A DNA stretch of 64,000 nucleotides, taken from Parietaria judaica. Its lineage: Eukaryota > Streptophyta > Magnoliopsida > Rosales > Urticaceae. Position 1 is the stretch's first letter; each line of letters opens with the position of its first letter. Below are positions 38,901 to 52,166 of this stretch, piece after piece. The position numbers and the translations under genes were made by a program. The notes under the pieces are model-generated. The model saw only the letters and a program-made list of their open reading frames with translations, ran no database searches and was not told where the DNA came from. The stretch lies in contig OX940863.1 in assembly GCA_954871525.1 (NCBI GenBank), positions 25,494,001-25,558,000 of the forward strand. Reading direction: 5' to 3'.

Positions 38901-41900
38901 AATTTTGAAAAATTAGACCCTAAAATGTATTTTGAAATATTATATATCCATTAACATTTTTCTGTATAATGTCTTTTATTTGACCATTTGCTTTGTAATT
39001 TTGGAATTTGGAGTATTATCCTAAAATTTGGGGATGGTATTTATTTACTACTCAGGGGTACAGTCAAAGTACAAACCATGAATCTTTTGTTAAAAACCTA
39101 ACGTAGAGTTACATAAGGAAGAAGTACACTTTCTTTATATTTGAAAGTTTAAAACCATGCATACGTTTATATCTAATATAATTTTGTATGTGCAAACAGT
39201 GTTACTAATTTGAAAATGAAAGACAATCTCTTGTTTTCCTGTTTAATATTAAGAGAATTATGTTGATGTACTAAGCACTATCAACCGTTGCGCAAACCTT
39301 TCACGACAGTCTATATTATTGGGAGTAGACGAGAAGAATCAAACATGATATATATTATAAATATATATATATCATCTTAAGGTTTAAGTGCCCGTAAACT
39401 TATCACAATTTTGATCAAGGGGTATACCAAGGGCAAAACGGCAATACTGAAAGAGTTTTTGTAAGATTTATAAAATCGATACCGATGAGTATGTTGACAA
39501 AAATTTTGTAGCTAGAAAGTTAAAAATAGTTTATAAATTATATGAAAAAATTCACATATTTTCCTCTCAAATGAGACTTTGAAAAGGTATTTGAGAGATC
39601 ATATATAGAAGATAATGATGATATGAAGACATTGAAGAAACTATAAAAGATAAAATGGTCAAAGATTAAATTTGAAAGTAAAAAAACATTTAGAAAAAAA
39701 ATACTTATATCGAAAAGAGGTTATCGAAAATTCGCAGTCATAAAAAAAAAAAGGGGTTTACCGCAAGTATACTCTCTAGTCTGTACATGCAGCTTTCAAC
39801 CGGAGGAACCCTAATCCAAAAAGGCTTTTAAGCCACGTAAAAAATGACGGGTAAATTGGTTGGTTTTTCTTCTAATCTTTTAGACAAATTGACAAGTAAA
39901 ATAGCTCTAAGAGAAAAGTACATAAATCGGGACTAAACTATAATTTTCAACAAATTGGGTATCAAAGATCATAAGGAATAGACCGAGGTATTATTACATA
40001 TTTATTAGCAATACTAGTGGACCAAATAAGTCAAAAATATTTTTATTAACTATCAATCCATTGTAAAATAATATATTATGTTTTCAAAGATTTAAGATCA
40101 CTAGTGTCATTTTGTCAGAATTTTCTCCCGGTCCCAATATCTGGTTTAAAATAACCGGGACTTTTTATAACCGGAAAAAATATTAAATTTCGGTTTCACT
40201 CTTATTTTGGGGTTCCGAATTTATCCGAATTAAGTAAATTAGAACTATTTTACAGCAAGAGTGCTTCTGCTGCCACTATGTATTATATTACATTTAAACA
40301 TTATATATGAATGGGTGGTAGTGAGTTATATATCTCCATGTGCTGACATTTATGAAGAATAAATAAAATATAGATGGGTCCTCAAGCTCTCCTACATGGT
40401 AATAAGATAGGCACAATTGGAGAAGATTAAGCACTATAATATAAAGCATATATGTTATTTTAATTCATTCATAAAAGTTGTTCACAGCTAATTAAGGACA
40501 ACAATAATTAAAGAACTAAAATACCTTATCACAATTACTTTTTTTTTTTTTGCTGATGTATATATTTGCAAGGAATGAAAATAAAAATAGAGACCCCTAA
40601 AACAAAAAGGGTCAGCCATATCACTTTCATTACAAGCTCACCAATGATTGCTATTTAAAATATAATTTGGGATAATCTTGATGATTATCATCTCTTATTA
40701 ATATATTGTATTGTAACTATTTGTATTATAGTTAACTAATTAAGGAACGCTATTATTTAAAAAAATAATCTGTATTCTCTATAAATTATCTATGAATAAT
40801 CAATATAACTATTTCTTCAAGTTCAATCTAAATCCATGATATTTAGTTGGATATATTTTAGACATTTTTTTAAACTTTGGTGTAGATTTAATTTTATAAG
40901 TATTAATATATATACATATTAATGATCAAATATTTTGAAATAATTATAACATGCTAAACATTGAAGGCACCAAATAAAGAACAAATTTCAAGAGAAAGTG
41001 CATGTAAAAAAAATCTTTTTTTTTTAATGGGTGGCGCTATCGGCCAAGGTTACAATGCACTCTCGCATTATTAAATATATTCAGTGTAAGAACAGGTGAC
41101 ACTATTAGCCAAATTTACATTTTAAAGGGGGCAAGCATTTTGCTTCCAATGACGTTTGAACCTGTGACCTCTTGGAGAGGTGAGTAGTGGTGATACGAGT
41201 AGGCCAAGCAAGTTTGGTTATATATAAAAAAAAATCTTTAAATGTGGATATTGTCATTTTTTGCATTCCTTATTATATAATCATGTGGATAATATTACTT
41301 CTCAATGTATATGATAAAAGTAGTTAACTTTTCACATGTTGGAACAAACTTAAAAGTCATGTCATGTGTTGTCTATTGCATGACTCTTATATCATCATGT
41401 GACCACGTTCTTCATCCCTCTCTATATATATGACATTTATTAAATTATTATACATTTTTATGAAAAAATGGTAACTAGAAGAGAAAGAAGTAAAGGTTTA
41501 TAGAATTTGGGAGATATAATAATTAGTTTTATACATTATTTCAAAGTGCATAAATGAGCAGCCAGTCTATGAAGAACCTATTTAATTCTCACACGTCAGT
41601 CATCGTCGCGACGAACAATCATTTTCCTATTTATTTTTCGCGAGTCGAAACAATATCTCTAGATATTGTCAAAAATTAAAATTGACTATGTATATTTTCG
41701 AAAACGATATTTGTAGTCTAAGCAGCTTCTTTTAAGTATATCTATATAATGTCGAAATTGCAATTGACTACATATTTCGGAAAATAATATTATCAAGCAT
41801 TCAAGTCAACTTAAATTAAGAATTATCATATAGAATATTTATTATTAATTATTGCGTATTTAAAATCAACATCATGCACATTGAATTTGTAAAATTTCAC

Positions 41901-42088
41901 TTCTTAATTTGTGTGATCTGTAAATGGAATAAAGTACAAGTACTATTCCTTTTTCTTCTTAATTCTTGTCCTATGAAGCTCAGATTATACTTCTAGACGT
42001 TAGAATATTCTTAACATGGTGTTAAATTGGAAGAAAAAATAAAGTTGACTTAGAACATGACTAAAAAAAAAGAGTTAAATTTTTCATA

Positions 42089-42140
<52 letters not shown>

Positions 42141-44236
42141 TAGTATTCCATATGGCAAAAAAGGAAGATCTAGGAAGACACATTTCATTTTCAAAAGGGC
42201 TCCAAAATCTGATGCAGTCAAAGGTATACTTATTCATAAAGACGCGCACTTGACAAAGTAGAAAACTTGTTGAATATGATGGCTTGAAAGTTCGAAGAGA
42301 CTTTTTTTAATGGCCAGTCTTGTTCGTCCGGCCGAGCAAAGTCATCTAGGCTTTTTCATGGGTGAATGCAACCGGCTAGTACCGGATATGCTGAGGCACC
42401 AGTTGCCCGTCCTATTGCACTATTTGAGGATAGGAGAAACCTTCATGCCATTGGGACCATGCATCCGAACCCTTTAAAATGGCGAGAAGGGGACCACTTT
42501 AATTTAGTATAATGGCGAGAAGGTACCACGTTAATTTAGTAAAATTAATAATGACAAAGTGACGAGAGGGTTTATTTGTCGGCTATAATCAAGAGCCGGG
42601 CATGGGATGTTCTTGCCAACTGCTTGGACGAAATATGGACACGTGCCGAGCAATGGGCTTGGGCAACCGTCCCCATAAGAGAAGGCCATGTAGGGAGAGA
42701 GAGAGAGAGAAGGAAGACCCCACATTAGTTGTTCATGCTCATCGTCACTCTGCCCCACGGTTCAGTGAGCACCTGCGCCCATCGAAAAAAAAAGTGGGTT
42801 TGCCCGTCACCTAAATTTTTTATGTGTTTTAAATTATGAAATAACATAAAAATAACATAAAAGAACGGGTATTTGTCCCCAAAATTTGAATAAATGAATT
42901 GTGCCCGCCCAAAACCAGTCCATGGATTGGGCGACCCATGTCCACTGTGAGCGCAGAGTCGCAGACTGCTCGCGCCCACGGAAAAAGCAAGAGGGGAAAA
43001 CCCACCCGTAACCTCCCCGGACCAAATGGCAATTTCCAATAATGCTACAAGATAAAATAGAAAATAAACTTAAAATAGAAGACAAATGGAAATTTCACAA
43101 AAGGCAGTGTTCAAGGTTGACCCTAAATCAAATTCACACACTGAAAAAGAGGCCAAAATTCAATAGTGGAAAGAGTCTTTAGCCTCAATTTCAGTCGCAT
43201 AATCAAGGCCACATGTGAATGTGATTGACCTAATTATTATTTTAATTATTTAATTAGCAATTAATAATCTTATTTTGGTAACACCAAAAGCCTAATCTAT
43301 GACCTATGACACTGACTAAACCCTAACAGCTTTGGTCTCTGTCTAATTGGTGTCAAGTTTTGAGCTCATGGCTTTTATTGACTCATTTATTATAATTTAT
43401 TATCATTCATGTCTTCCTTCCATTGGTCAATTCACTATAATATTAATACCCTATTTCTTTTTGACAATTTTCAAGGATAATATATTCTTAGTGATTATTT
43501 TTGGGGAATATGCAAACTTTGACTATTAAGTACGTAAAAAAACAAAATTAAGTTCAAAGTGTGCAAGTAGCTGACGTGTCATGAACGTAGTTGTTTAGGA
43601 AACATCCCAAAAGTACGTGAAACATTTTGATTTGCATGTGTTTATATTAACTTTATGGAATTTCGGCTCCTTGTTGGATTATTATTATTTTATTTTACTT
43701 TAATGCTTTCACATTTCATTATAGCCTATATAAATTGATCTATAATTATATTTATATACACAAATGATATATATATAATTATAGAAAAAGAGGGCACCTA
43801 GTAAAATGCCCAAAAAAGAAAAGCTGAGTACAACTTTTCCACTTTAATTTGATGTGTTTTTTCACGTCACATATTTTGTTGGATGGAAATAAAAGCCAAT
43901 ATGCTTTCATACTATACACTAAAAATAAATTACGTAATTCATTTCCACAATCAGAAAAATAAAAAGGATACAATATATATATATATATAATATTATAGCT
44001 TTGCCACAAACAACACAAAGCTCTGCTTCTTATCCTGTGAATGTACTTTATGTATATTACTTTTAATTTATATGAATTTTTTTATACTATAGTTTTAATT
44101 TTAATCATATATTAATGGAGTTGGAAGTGTGAAATGCGCCAATATAGAACGCGAAGATTCCCATCTGTCACTTTGTCGGTCGTACTTTTGATTCTCCTAT
44201 AAGTACCCAAATAAAAACATACACATATATGTTTAC

Positions 44237-44278
<42 letters not shown>

Positions 44279-47132
44279 TTCAACTAGGTTACTTCGTGTC
44301 ACACACATCAGTGCGATTAATCTTCGATGCCTCCAAAACCCTAATTATCTTTTGCTTTTTATATTTTTCATACACTAATGCTCTTTTATTTAACTATTTT
44401 ATTATTTATATAATACCTTAATATTTATGGTTCCATTCTCTAGTCTTCCGAACTATCATGGATATATGTAATTTGTACATATAGTTTGTTTACGAAACAA
44501 ACCATGTACTCTAATAAAATGAGTGCTCAACATTGTAATGAGGGATTTTTTTTAAAGGTCTATTAAAGTACTAATTATCTCAAAACTAGAGACACAATAA
44601 TAAGCCTATATATAGTGTATATGTTAAAGTTTATATAGTATAATTAAGCTAAATTTTAGAGTATAGGAAGAATGACAAGTATCCTATTAAGGCCCACTTT
44701 TATAAATCTTGTTTATTTTGGCTCCCTCTTTTTCAACATCATTCCAACAATATGTTGGGAAAAAAGCCATGTAATAGCTCATTTAGGGGAGGAATGTTTG
44801 CACACAAATAGACTTAAAAATCCAATCATAAATTGACAAAAAAAAAAAAAAAATAATCCCTCTCATCTATCTACACTGGAAAGAAAAGGAAAAAGAAAAT
44901 AAAAGAAGAAGATAGAGAAATATATGTAATGATAATATTGTTTGAATAATCATCTTCATGCAAAAAACACATAAAACAGAAGATGATAAAGGCAATTATA
45001 AACATTATTGGTTACATGTGGGGTTGCTATTTTTCTCTTGACCAGCCAAAGAAGATTATTGCAAAATTGTGATATTGACATATGGGGTAAAGATTCTGTG
45101 GGGAAATCGATCGTCATATATATATATATATGTATTGAAGCTAAATGAAGTAGTTGAATTTGAATTGGACTGGTTCAGAATTAAAATTTAAAACCGAGAC
45201 ATGAAGTTATGTTAGTCGACGTTTCAAATTTCTCGACGCAAGCTCAATTTCCAAACTATACAAACTTTGTGAACACTTACATGAAATATAACATTATAAC
45301 TAAAATTGTGTAGTAGTATATGTGTAATTTTATTAAATTGATCTTTTGTTGTTGTTAATAAAAGTCCTAAATTTGCCGTAAAATTCGTCATTATACTACA
45401 AAAATCTAGTGACGATGTTATATTTTCATGATTAGTGTAACGAGCCCACTAACAAGAGCCCACTTACAAGACTGAAGATGGCTTAACGGGCCCAGGCCCA
45501 TAGCCAAGACCAGGCCCAGGTATTCAAATTCTTTAGTATTTAACACAAAATTTCACATTCAATTCCCAGTTTTTGATACATACTATTTGGTCCATTTTAC
45601 ATGAAATTCCTGAAAAAGGATAAATAATTGATCACAAAAACTTTGATTTATCTTAGATCCAAAATTACTTTTACGTAAATATCTTTATTAAGGTATATAG
45701 TATAATTTTTATAAATTGATACCGTTGGGATAATTTTTTTTTATTATATTATTGAGGTTTTTCATTTATCGAGCGAAAAATTGCTAACGTTAGTACTTAA
45801 AGTTGAGATCATATAAAGTATTATTTTATGGAAGTTATTAATTTAATTGAGGTGCCTATGTATTATGTAGATATATGTGATGCTCATCAGGCTCGTATGT
45901 AGAAGAAGATTTAAGAGTAGAATGGGCACGATTTCAAACTTTTACCCCCAAATGTATATAAGATTTTTTTTTTTTTTTTTTTGGGAAGTTTCAAATAAAA
46001 AGAAAATCATTTCTATTATTTTTTTCTTCTGCTTTAGCCTTCTACGAGATCCAAATAATAGTACATACACTGTTTGCTTTGAATCACCAAATTAATAATA
46101 TAAGATTGAGCTGAATTGTTTTTATAAGAAGGTCAAGTTGTTTATCTATCGAATCAATGCCTCTCAATCTCAAATTTTCTGTCCCCATGAATCGATTTGA
46201 AACCTTTGCTTACTCCAAGAAACTTAATTCGGTACGTGGAAAAAGAAGAGGAAAAATATGAATATATATGTAAAGCTACATGCTGTTTTCGACGTTGCAA
46301 AAGATGCGTACGGTTACATACGGAACTATGATTTCATAATCATACAGGAGAGCGAGAAATAAAAAAGTGTCATAAAAAAAAATGGACAGTTAAATGAAAC
46401 CGTTTGTTGTTGAATCACTGAACAGATTATTGTCCTTTGTTAAGGAAGTCTATATTACTTGAATGAAATTTAGATTCTGATAGTTGTTCTGTAACAGGAC
46501 AATGATAACTGAATATTAATTAGTAGAACAGTCAAATATCGACAAAAACAATTTATATATAAAAGGACAGTGATTTTGGGAATCATGTCGGCCAAAAACC
46601 ATCAATTTCAACCCCTTTAAATTTTCTCCTTTTTTTGAATTTCTTTTGAAAAATAAAAATAAAAATAAAACAGCTTTTCGGACGTATTAATTTTTTTGAA
46701 TTATTTTTTAAAATGAAAAATAAAGCATCCTTTCGTACTAACAGTCAAATAGGAGAATAGTTTCTTGAATGATAAAAAAAATACCCCAAAAAAAAAAAAA
46801 ATCTCTCTGATGGGCTACCTCCACGGAAGGAAATTGATGACATGGTTATCGACTCGACTCCACTCCGCCACTATTCTCTCCGCTAAATCCCTCTATGTAG
46901 TCTTCAATCAATCTTGGCCCATACTCCCCATCGTTTCAAATAATTTCAGTTTATTTCACACAGCAGTTGTTTGATAAATGAACCCAATGAAATTAAAATT
47001 ATTGTTATAGACATATTTATTTAAATGTTAATTGAATAGCTTAACAGATTTATGACATGGTTTATTAGAAGATTTTGCATATATTTGTACAAATCTGATT
47101 TCCTTTAAATTTATTTTACTTGAATGTTGTTT
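35936..47132. other. AT-rich intergenic DNA, no gene recognised
   Basis: About 11 kb with no protein-like frame or spliced series on either strand. Visible items: a directly repeated block (AAACACTAATGGAGATACTTGG, 36131 and 36172 approx.), an AAAAAG run (about 37045-37080), TA microsatellites (42092-42138, 44241-44273), a possible tRNA-like SINE remnant in reverse orientation (about 41130-41220, TTTGAACCTGTGACC as a reversed B box), and a GC-richer patch at 42300-43030 with a 34-bp direct repeat around ATGGCGAGAAGG. Confidence 0.5.
42300..43030. other. GC-richer repeat-like patch of unknown class
   Basis: Compared with its surroundings this block is rich in CCGG, CCCGT and GGGC words. ATGGCGAGAAGG-N-ACCAC-N-TTAATTTAGTA occurs twice in tandem (about 42479 and 42513). 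Three overlapping minus frames and a plus frame cover it, none with a recognised domain. Probably a decayed transposon. Confidence 0.3.
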
Positions 47133-47137
47133 CAAGT

Positions 47138-47438
47138 TTTCAAGAAGCTCAAGAAAGAGCTTTCTGGAACGAGAGAGAAAACAAAGGAAGAATTTTATTG
47201 AGATGGAAAATAATTGTTATTTACAAACAAAGGCTTGATATTTATAACACATATCAACCTCAAAACTATGTCGTTTTCTACTAAAGTGACACATTAATTA
47301 CAACAAAAGGAAAGGAAACAAAGAGTAAAAACGACTGTAAAATAAACAAATATATCAAACAGGATTAGTCGTTAGAATGCGGCAAAAGTATCAAAACCTG
47401 CGGCAAAAGTATCAAAAATCAAAACCTCAATCTCAATA
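47138..47438 (-). repeat. 3' LTR of the copia element (301 bp)
   Basis: It matches the other LTR (51887-52166) closely, with a handful of substitutions. It is longer by 21 bp because a GCGGCAAAAGTATCAAAACC-type unit is duplicated in tandem near 47390-47430. A polypurine tract (CTTGAGGGAGAG on the minus strand) abuts it at 47439-47450. Confidence 0.95.
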
Positions 47439-47619
47439 CTCTCCCTCAAGATGTATTTACAAAAATATTAAGTAAAGACATCTTGGACAGTAAGGGAATG
47501 AGAATAGTAGATGACAAAGGTTTGGTGAAAATATCTGCCAACTGCGAATGTGATCGTATTGGCAACAATTGCCAATTTCAATTTGTGTGCCTTTAGTAAG
47601 TCACGAACAAAATGGCAAT

Positions 47620-49510
47620 CTATTTCAATATGCTTTGTTCTTTCATGAAACGATGGATTAGTTGCGATATGAATTGCAGCTTGATTATCACAATAAATAA
47701 CCGGCTATGGTAAATCAATAATATTAAAATCAGAAAGTAACTGTGAAATCCACACAATCTCAGCAGAAGTGGAGGCAAGAGCCCTATATTCAGACTCCGC
47801 TGAAGATCGAGAAATGTTGATTGTTTCTTGGATTTCCAAGAAATCATGCTGTCATTGTAGAAAACACAGTAACCTGTAATGGATCTCCTAGAATCAGGGC
47901 AAGTTGCCCAATTAGCATCAGAATAAGCTTTCACACCTTTGCTAATAGAATTGGCTGGATAAAAGAGACCTAATCCTGACTGTCCCTTGAGATATCTAAG
48001 TAATCTGTGGGCAGCCTTTAAATGTGAATCTCTGGGAGTAGATAAAAATTGACTTAAAAAATGGACAGTGTAGGTAATATCAGGCCTAGTAATAGTAAGA
48101 TATAATAATCTTCCTATTAATCTTCTGTATGGAGTAATGTCATCAAGCAGATTACCACTGTCAGAGCTAAGAATGGCATTGGGCTCCATTGGTGTTTTAA
48201 TTGGTTTTGAATCAATGAATTCGAAGTCACTGAGCAACTGTAAAGTGTACTGCCTCTGAGAAACATTAATGCCATCCTTAGTTCTAGCAATCTCGAGCCC
48301 TAAAAAATATTTAAGAACCCCTAGATCCTTTAGTTTAAAACAAGTACTCAATTCAGATTTGACAGTGTTGATAATAGAAATATCAGGCCCACTAAGAACA
48401 ATATCATCAACATGAAGAAGAAGAGCAACAAAGTCATCACCTGATCCTTTAGTAAAGAGGGAATAATCACTTTTGGACTGAATAAAACCAAGCTTAGTTA
48501 CTTCATACGTGAATTTAACGGTCCATTGCCTAGAAGCTTGTTTTAACCCGTAAATAGACTTATTTAGTTTGCAAACAAGCTTTTTGGATGTATTATACTC
48601 CCCCTGAGGGCTATAACCTAACAGAAGACTCATAAAAACCTCTTCATCGAGATCACCATTAAGAAAGGCGTTATTTATGTCTAATTGAGCTAAGTGCCAT
48701 TTATTGGCAGCAGCTAAAGCTAAGACCAGTATGACAGTAACTAATTTGGCAACAGGAGAAAAGGTGGCCATTTATGCCCTCTTGCTGATTATAGCCTTTA
48801 GCAACTAGTCTCACTTTTCTCCTAGATAGAGTACCATCAGAATTGAACTTATTTTTGTATATCCACCTACAACCAATAGCTTTCTTATCATGTGGAAGAG
48901 GGACTACGGTCCAAGTGTCATTGGCTATCATAGCAGTTAATTCTTCATTCATTGCATCACGGCAATGACTAAACTTATTTGCTTGATGGTAAAATTGTGG
49001 TTCATCATTGACGGAGCAAGAGAGGACAAAATTCCTATGGGATTTGGACAAATTTTCATAGGAAATGACAGTAGAAAGATCATGTGGAGAACTGGTTTTA
49101 ACTTTATTATTTAAGGAAGAATCGGTGATAAGATGACAATGAAAATCCTTAAGATAATCTTGTTTCCTTGATTCCCTACTAGATCTTCTAACTACTCTAT
49201 TATTATCATTATTAGACACATTCATTTCAGTATCATTTTCAGGGGTAAAATCAGAATTGTCTAAAATAATATTTTCAGTGTTTGAATTATCAGTTTGAAT
49301 GGACTCTTCTGAATTTTTATACGACTGAATACTGACAAGAGATGGTAAAACAAGATGAATGAAGGGATCAGTGATACTTTGATCGGAGGTATCATTTTGA
49401 AAGGGGAATACGTTCTTATGAAAAACAACATCTCTTGAGACAAAAAATGTCTTACTTTCTAAGTCATAAAGCCTATATCCTCTATATCCTTGAGCATACC
49501 CAATAAACAC
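47620..49510 (-). pseudogene. Copia reverse transcriptase and RNase H, in frameshifted pieces
   Basis: The frame at 48701-49510 begins with the post-integrase segment (GYRLYDLESKTFFVSRDVVF) and enters the RT N-terminus (DGTLSRRKVRLVAKGYNQQE), then loses frame. The frame at 47620-48771 continues with HLAQLDINNAFLNGDL, NKSIYGLKQASRQW, the catalytic block LLLHVDDIVL (HVDD in place of the usual YVDD) and the RNase H start AYSDANWATCPDSRRSITGY. The RNase H tail is again out of frame after ISWKSKKQSTF. These are relics of a polyprotein that copies RNA into DNA. Confidence 0.92.
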
Positions 49511-49585
49511 ACATCTTCTAGCTCTAGATTGAAATTTTGTTCTATGGGCTTGAAGAGTGGAAGCAAAGGTTAAACAACCGAATTT

Positions 49586-50173
49586 TTAAAAAAAATTGTA
49601 GTCAAATTGTTTAGCAAACAATATATCATATGGACTCTTATTTTGCAGAATAGGGGTAGGGGTTCTATTAATCAAGAAAGTGGCAGTAAGTAAACATTCA
49701 GACCAGAAAATAATGGGTACCTTTGCCTGAAAAAATAGGGCTCTAGCCACATTGAGAAGATGCTGATGTTTACGTTCCACAACTGAGTTTTGTTGGGGCG
49801 TCTCCACACAAGAGAATTGGTGTAGTATTCCCAATTTTGTGAAATATTCTGCAAAACTTAGCACATGTGCATTGTCAGACTTAAAGTTTTTAATTTTCTT
49901 TGTGAATTTCCTTTCAACCATGGCTGTAAATTTTGGAAAAATTACATGAACATCAGATTTGTTATTCATGAGATAAGTCCAAGTAAAACGTGAGTGATCA
50001 TCCACAAGGGTCAGAAAATATCTATATCCATTGTGAGATCTCACATGAAAGGGACCCCATATATCGCAATGTATTAACTCCAAAATTTCATTACATTTGT
50101 TACCCAAAGAAACAAAGGGTCGTCTTTTCTGTTTCGCCATAGGACATATACAACAAGGGATCATCATATTCAT
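49586..50173 (-). pseudogene. Copia integrase core, frameshifted from gag-protease
   Basis: The frame contains CPMAKQKRRPF, then the integrase core with Asp in HCDIWGPF, a second Asp in FKSDNA (normally followed by Gly-Gly-Glu, here altered) and Glu in SVVERKHQHLLNVARAL. It overlaps the gag-protease frame by 74 nt in another register, so one indel near 50160 separates them. The enzyme would insert the cDNA into the genome. Confidence 0.9.
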
Positions 50174-51794
50174 TCTCAGAGAATCCTAGAGTATTCTTTA
50201 GAGGAGCAAGGGCCTTATTGGATAAATGTCCTAGCCTACAGTGCCACATATTGGCAGAAACCTTGTTACAACTAAAATCTGAGACATTTGGTTCGTTGTG
50301 ATCTAAGATGTATAAATCGTCCTGCATATTACCCCTGCCAATCACCTTCATCATCGAGTGATCCTGTATAATACAGCAGTCATCAATAAAGCTCACACGT
50401 CCCTGAGAATGGGCAGTTAGGACCTTTACTGACAAAAGACTGAATTTGAAACAAGACATAAACATGACATCTCTTAATGTTATGAGAGAATTGATTTTAA
50501 TATCTCCATAGAGATACACATGTATGATCTCTTCATTGGGTAAAGTAAGAGTCGCATTTTTTAAGTGTCTCAGATTACTAAATTTGGACTTATTATTACA
50601 AATATGTTTAGTTGCATCAGAATCTATGATCCAAGCATCATGTAAATCAATACGACTCTTAACAGCACGCATATAATTTAATGAACCTGTTGTGAACATA
50701 GCTAGATTGACAGTCGTGTTGGAGGATGAGACCTTCCCTGAGTTCTTCATGTGGTCTGTTAGTATCCCAATAATCCTTTGACATTGGGAGTCAGTCAGAT
50801 CCTCCATAGCTTTACTGTGACATTGGTCTTCATGCTTGGATTCCTTAACGCTGACAAGATTGCTATGAGCCCTGAATCTCTGTTGTCCTCCAGGTGGATA
50901 TCCGTGGATCTTGAAGCATCTTTCAATGGTGTGTCCTGCCATCTTACATTGCGTGCAGAATGGGCGGTCTTTACTCTTGAACCCTCTTTGTTGACCCGTG
51001 TCTTCACGTCGATGACTTGTGCCTTCACGCATGGACATCGCCATTGAACTGAAGGACTCTATTGGAATAACAGAATTTGACCCAACTGATCTCTGTCGTT
51101 CTTCTTGTACACAGAGTGCAAAAATCTTATTAATTGGAGGGATTGGCTCCATGAGAAGTAACTGTCCTCTAATTACAGAGTATGAGTCATTTAATCCCAT
51201 CAGGAATTTCATGCTATACTCTGTGCCATAGAACTCTGTGCACGATTTTGATTTGCACAGAGGTCGGAAATCGTTCAGTTCTTCCCAGAGAGACTTCAGC
51301 TTCGTGAAGAACGCTGAGATCGAATCTTGACCCTGACCGAGATTGGCCAGTTCCCTCCTTAGTTCGAAGATCCTTGGCCCATTACTTTGTCGGAATCTTT
51401 CCTTCAGATCAACCGAGATCTCAGCTGCTGTATCCCCAAATAAGATCGATTGCGCAATTTCCTTGGACACCGAGTTGAGCAGCCATGCAACCACGACATT
51501 ATTGTTTCGGATCCAGGAATTGATCAGACGTTCATCATCTCCTATCGGCTTCGGTATGGAACCATCTATGAACCCGATTTTATTCTTCACAAAGAGGGCT
51601 ATAAGGACTGATCTTGACCAAGACGAGTAGTTATCTCCATTGAGGGGTTGAGAAACGAGAGAAGCACCTGTATTATCTTAGTGGTGGAGATAATATACAC
51701 TCAAAGAATCATCGATCGGCGCTTTCTCCATGAACGCCTGCGCCATGGATCTTCTCTTCGCATCTGCGACAATTTTCTTCGGATCTTCTTCCAT
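50100..51794 (-). pseudogene. Copia gag and protease with premature stop
   Basis: A natural ATG lies at 51794 (MEEDPKKIV start). After 38 codons an in-frame TAA (51680-51678) interrupts it, and the frame then runs open to 50100. Visible parts: UBN2-type gag, a zinc knuckle (CTQCKMAGHTIERC, CX2CX4HX4C), the protease motif region WIIDSDATKHICN, where the usual catalytic DSG is DSD, and the GAG-pre-integrase block MWHCRLGHLS. The nonsense codon and the changed protease motif both argue for loss of function. Confidence 0.9.
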
Positions 51795-51874
51795 GGTGAT
51801 GCGATGGGAGAAGAAAACTAAGCAGAGGAGAGATGAGCTTCAAACACGAACAACAATGGTGGAAGGAGCTTGAA

Positions 51875-51886
51875 GCTCTAATACCA
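51875..51886 (-). other. Primer binding site of the copia element
   Basis: On the minus strand TGGTATTAGAGC directly follows the 5' LTR. It is the standard copia site complementary to the 3' end of initiator tRNA-Met, with one mismatch to the usual TGGTATCAGAGC. Confidence 0.9.
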
Positions 51887-52166
51887 TTTCAAGAAGCGCA
51901 AGGAAGAGCTTTCTGGAACGAGAGAGAAAACAAAGGAAGAATTTTATTGAGATGGAAAATAATTGTTATTTACAAACAAAGGCTTGATATTTATAACACA
52001 TATCAACCTCAAAACTATGTCGTTTTCTACTAAAGTGACACATTAATTACAACAAAAGGAAAGGAAACAAAGAGTAAAAACGACTGTAAAATAAACAAAG
52101 ATATAAAACAATATTAGTCGTCAGAATGCGGCAAAAGTATCAAAAATCAAAACCTCAATCTCAATA
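51887..52166 (-). repeat. 5' LTR of the copia element (280 bp)
   Basis: Pairs with 47138-47438. By eye the two differ by roughly ten substitutions plus the 21-bp duplication, so the insertion is not recent. Confidence 0.95.

Noticed and set aside
42061..42249. 62-codon minus frame with a Tyr-Ile repeat
   Set aside because: Direct translation of a TA microsatellite.
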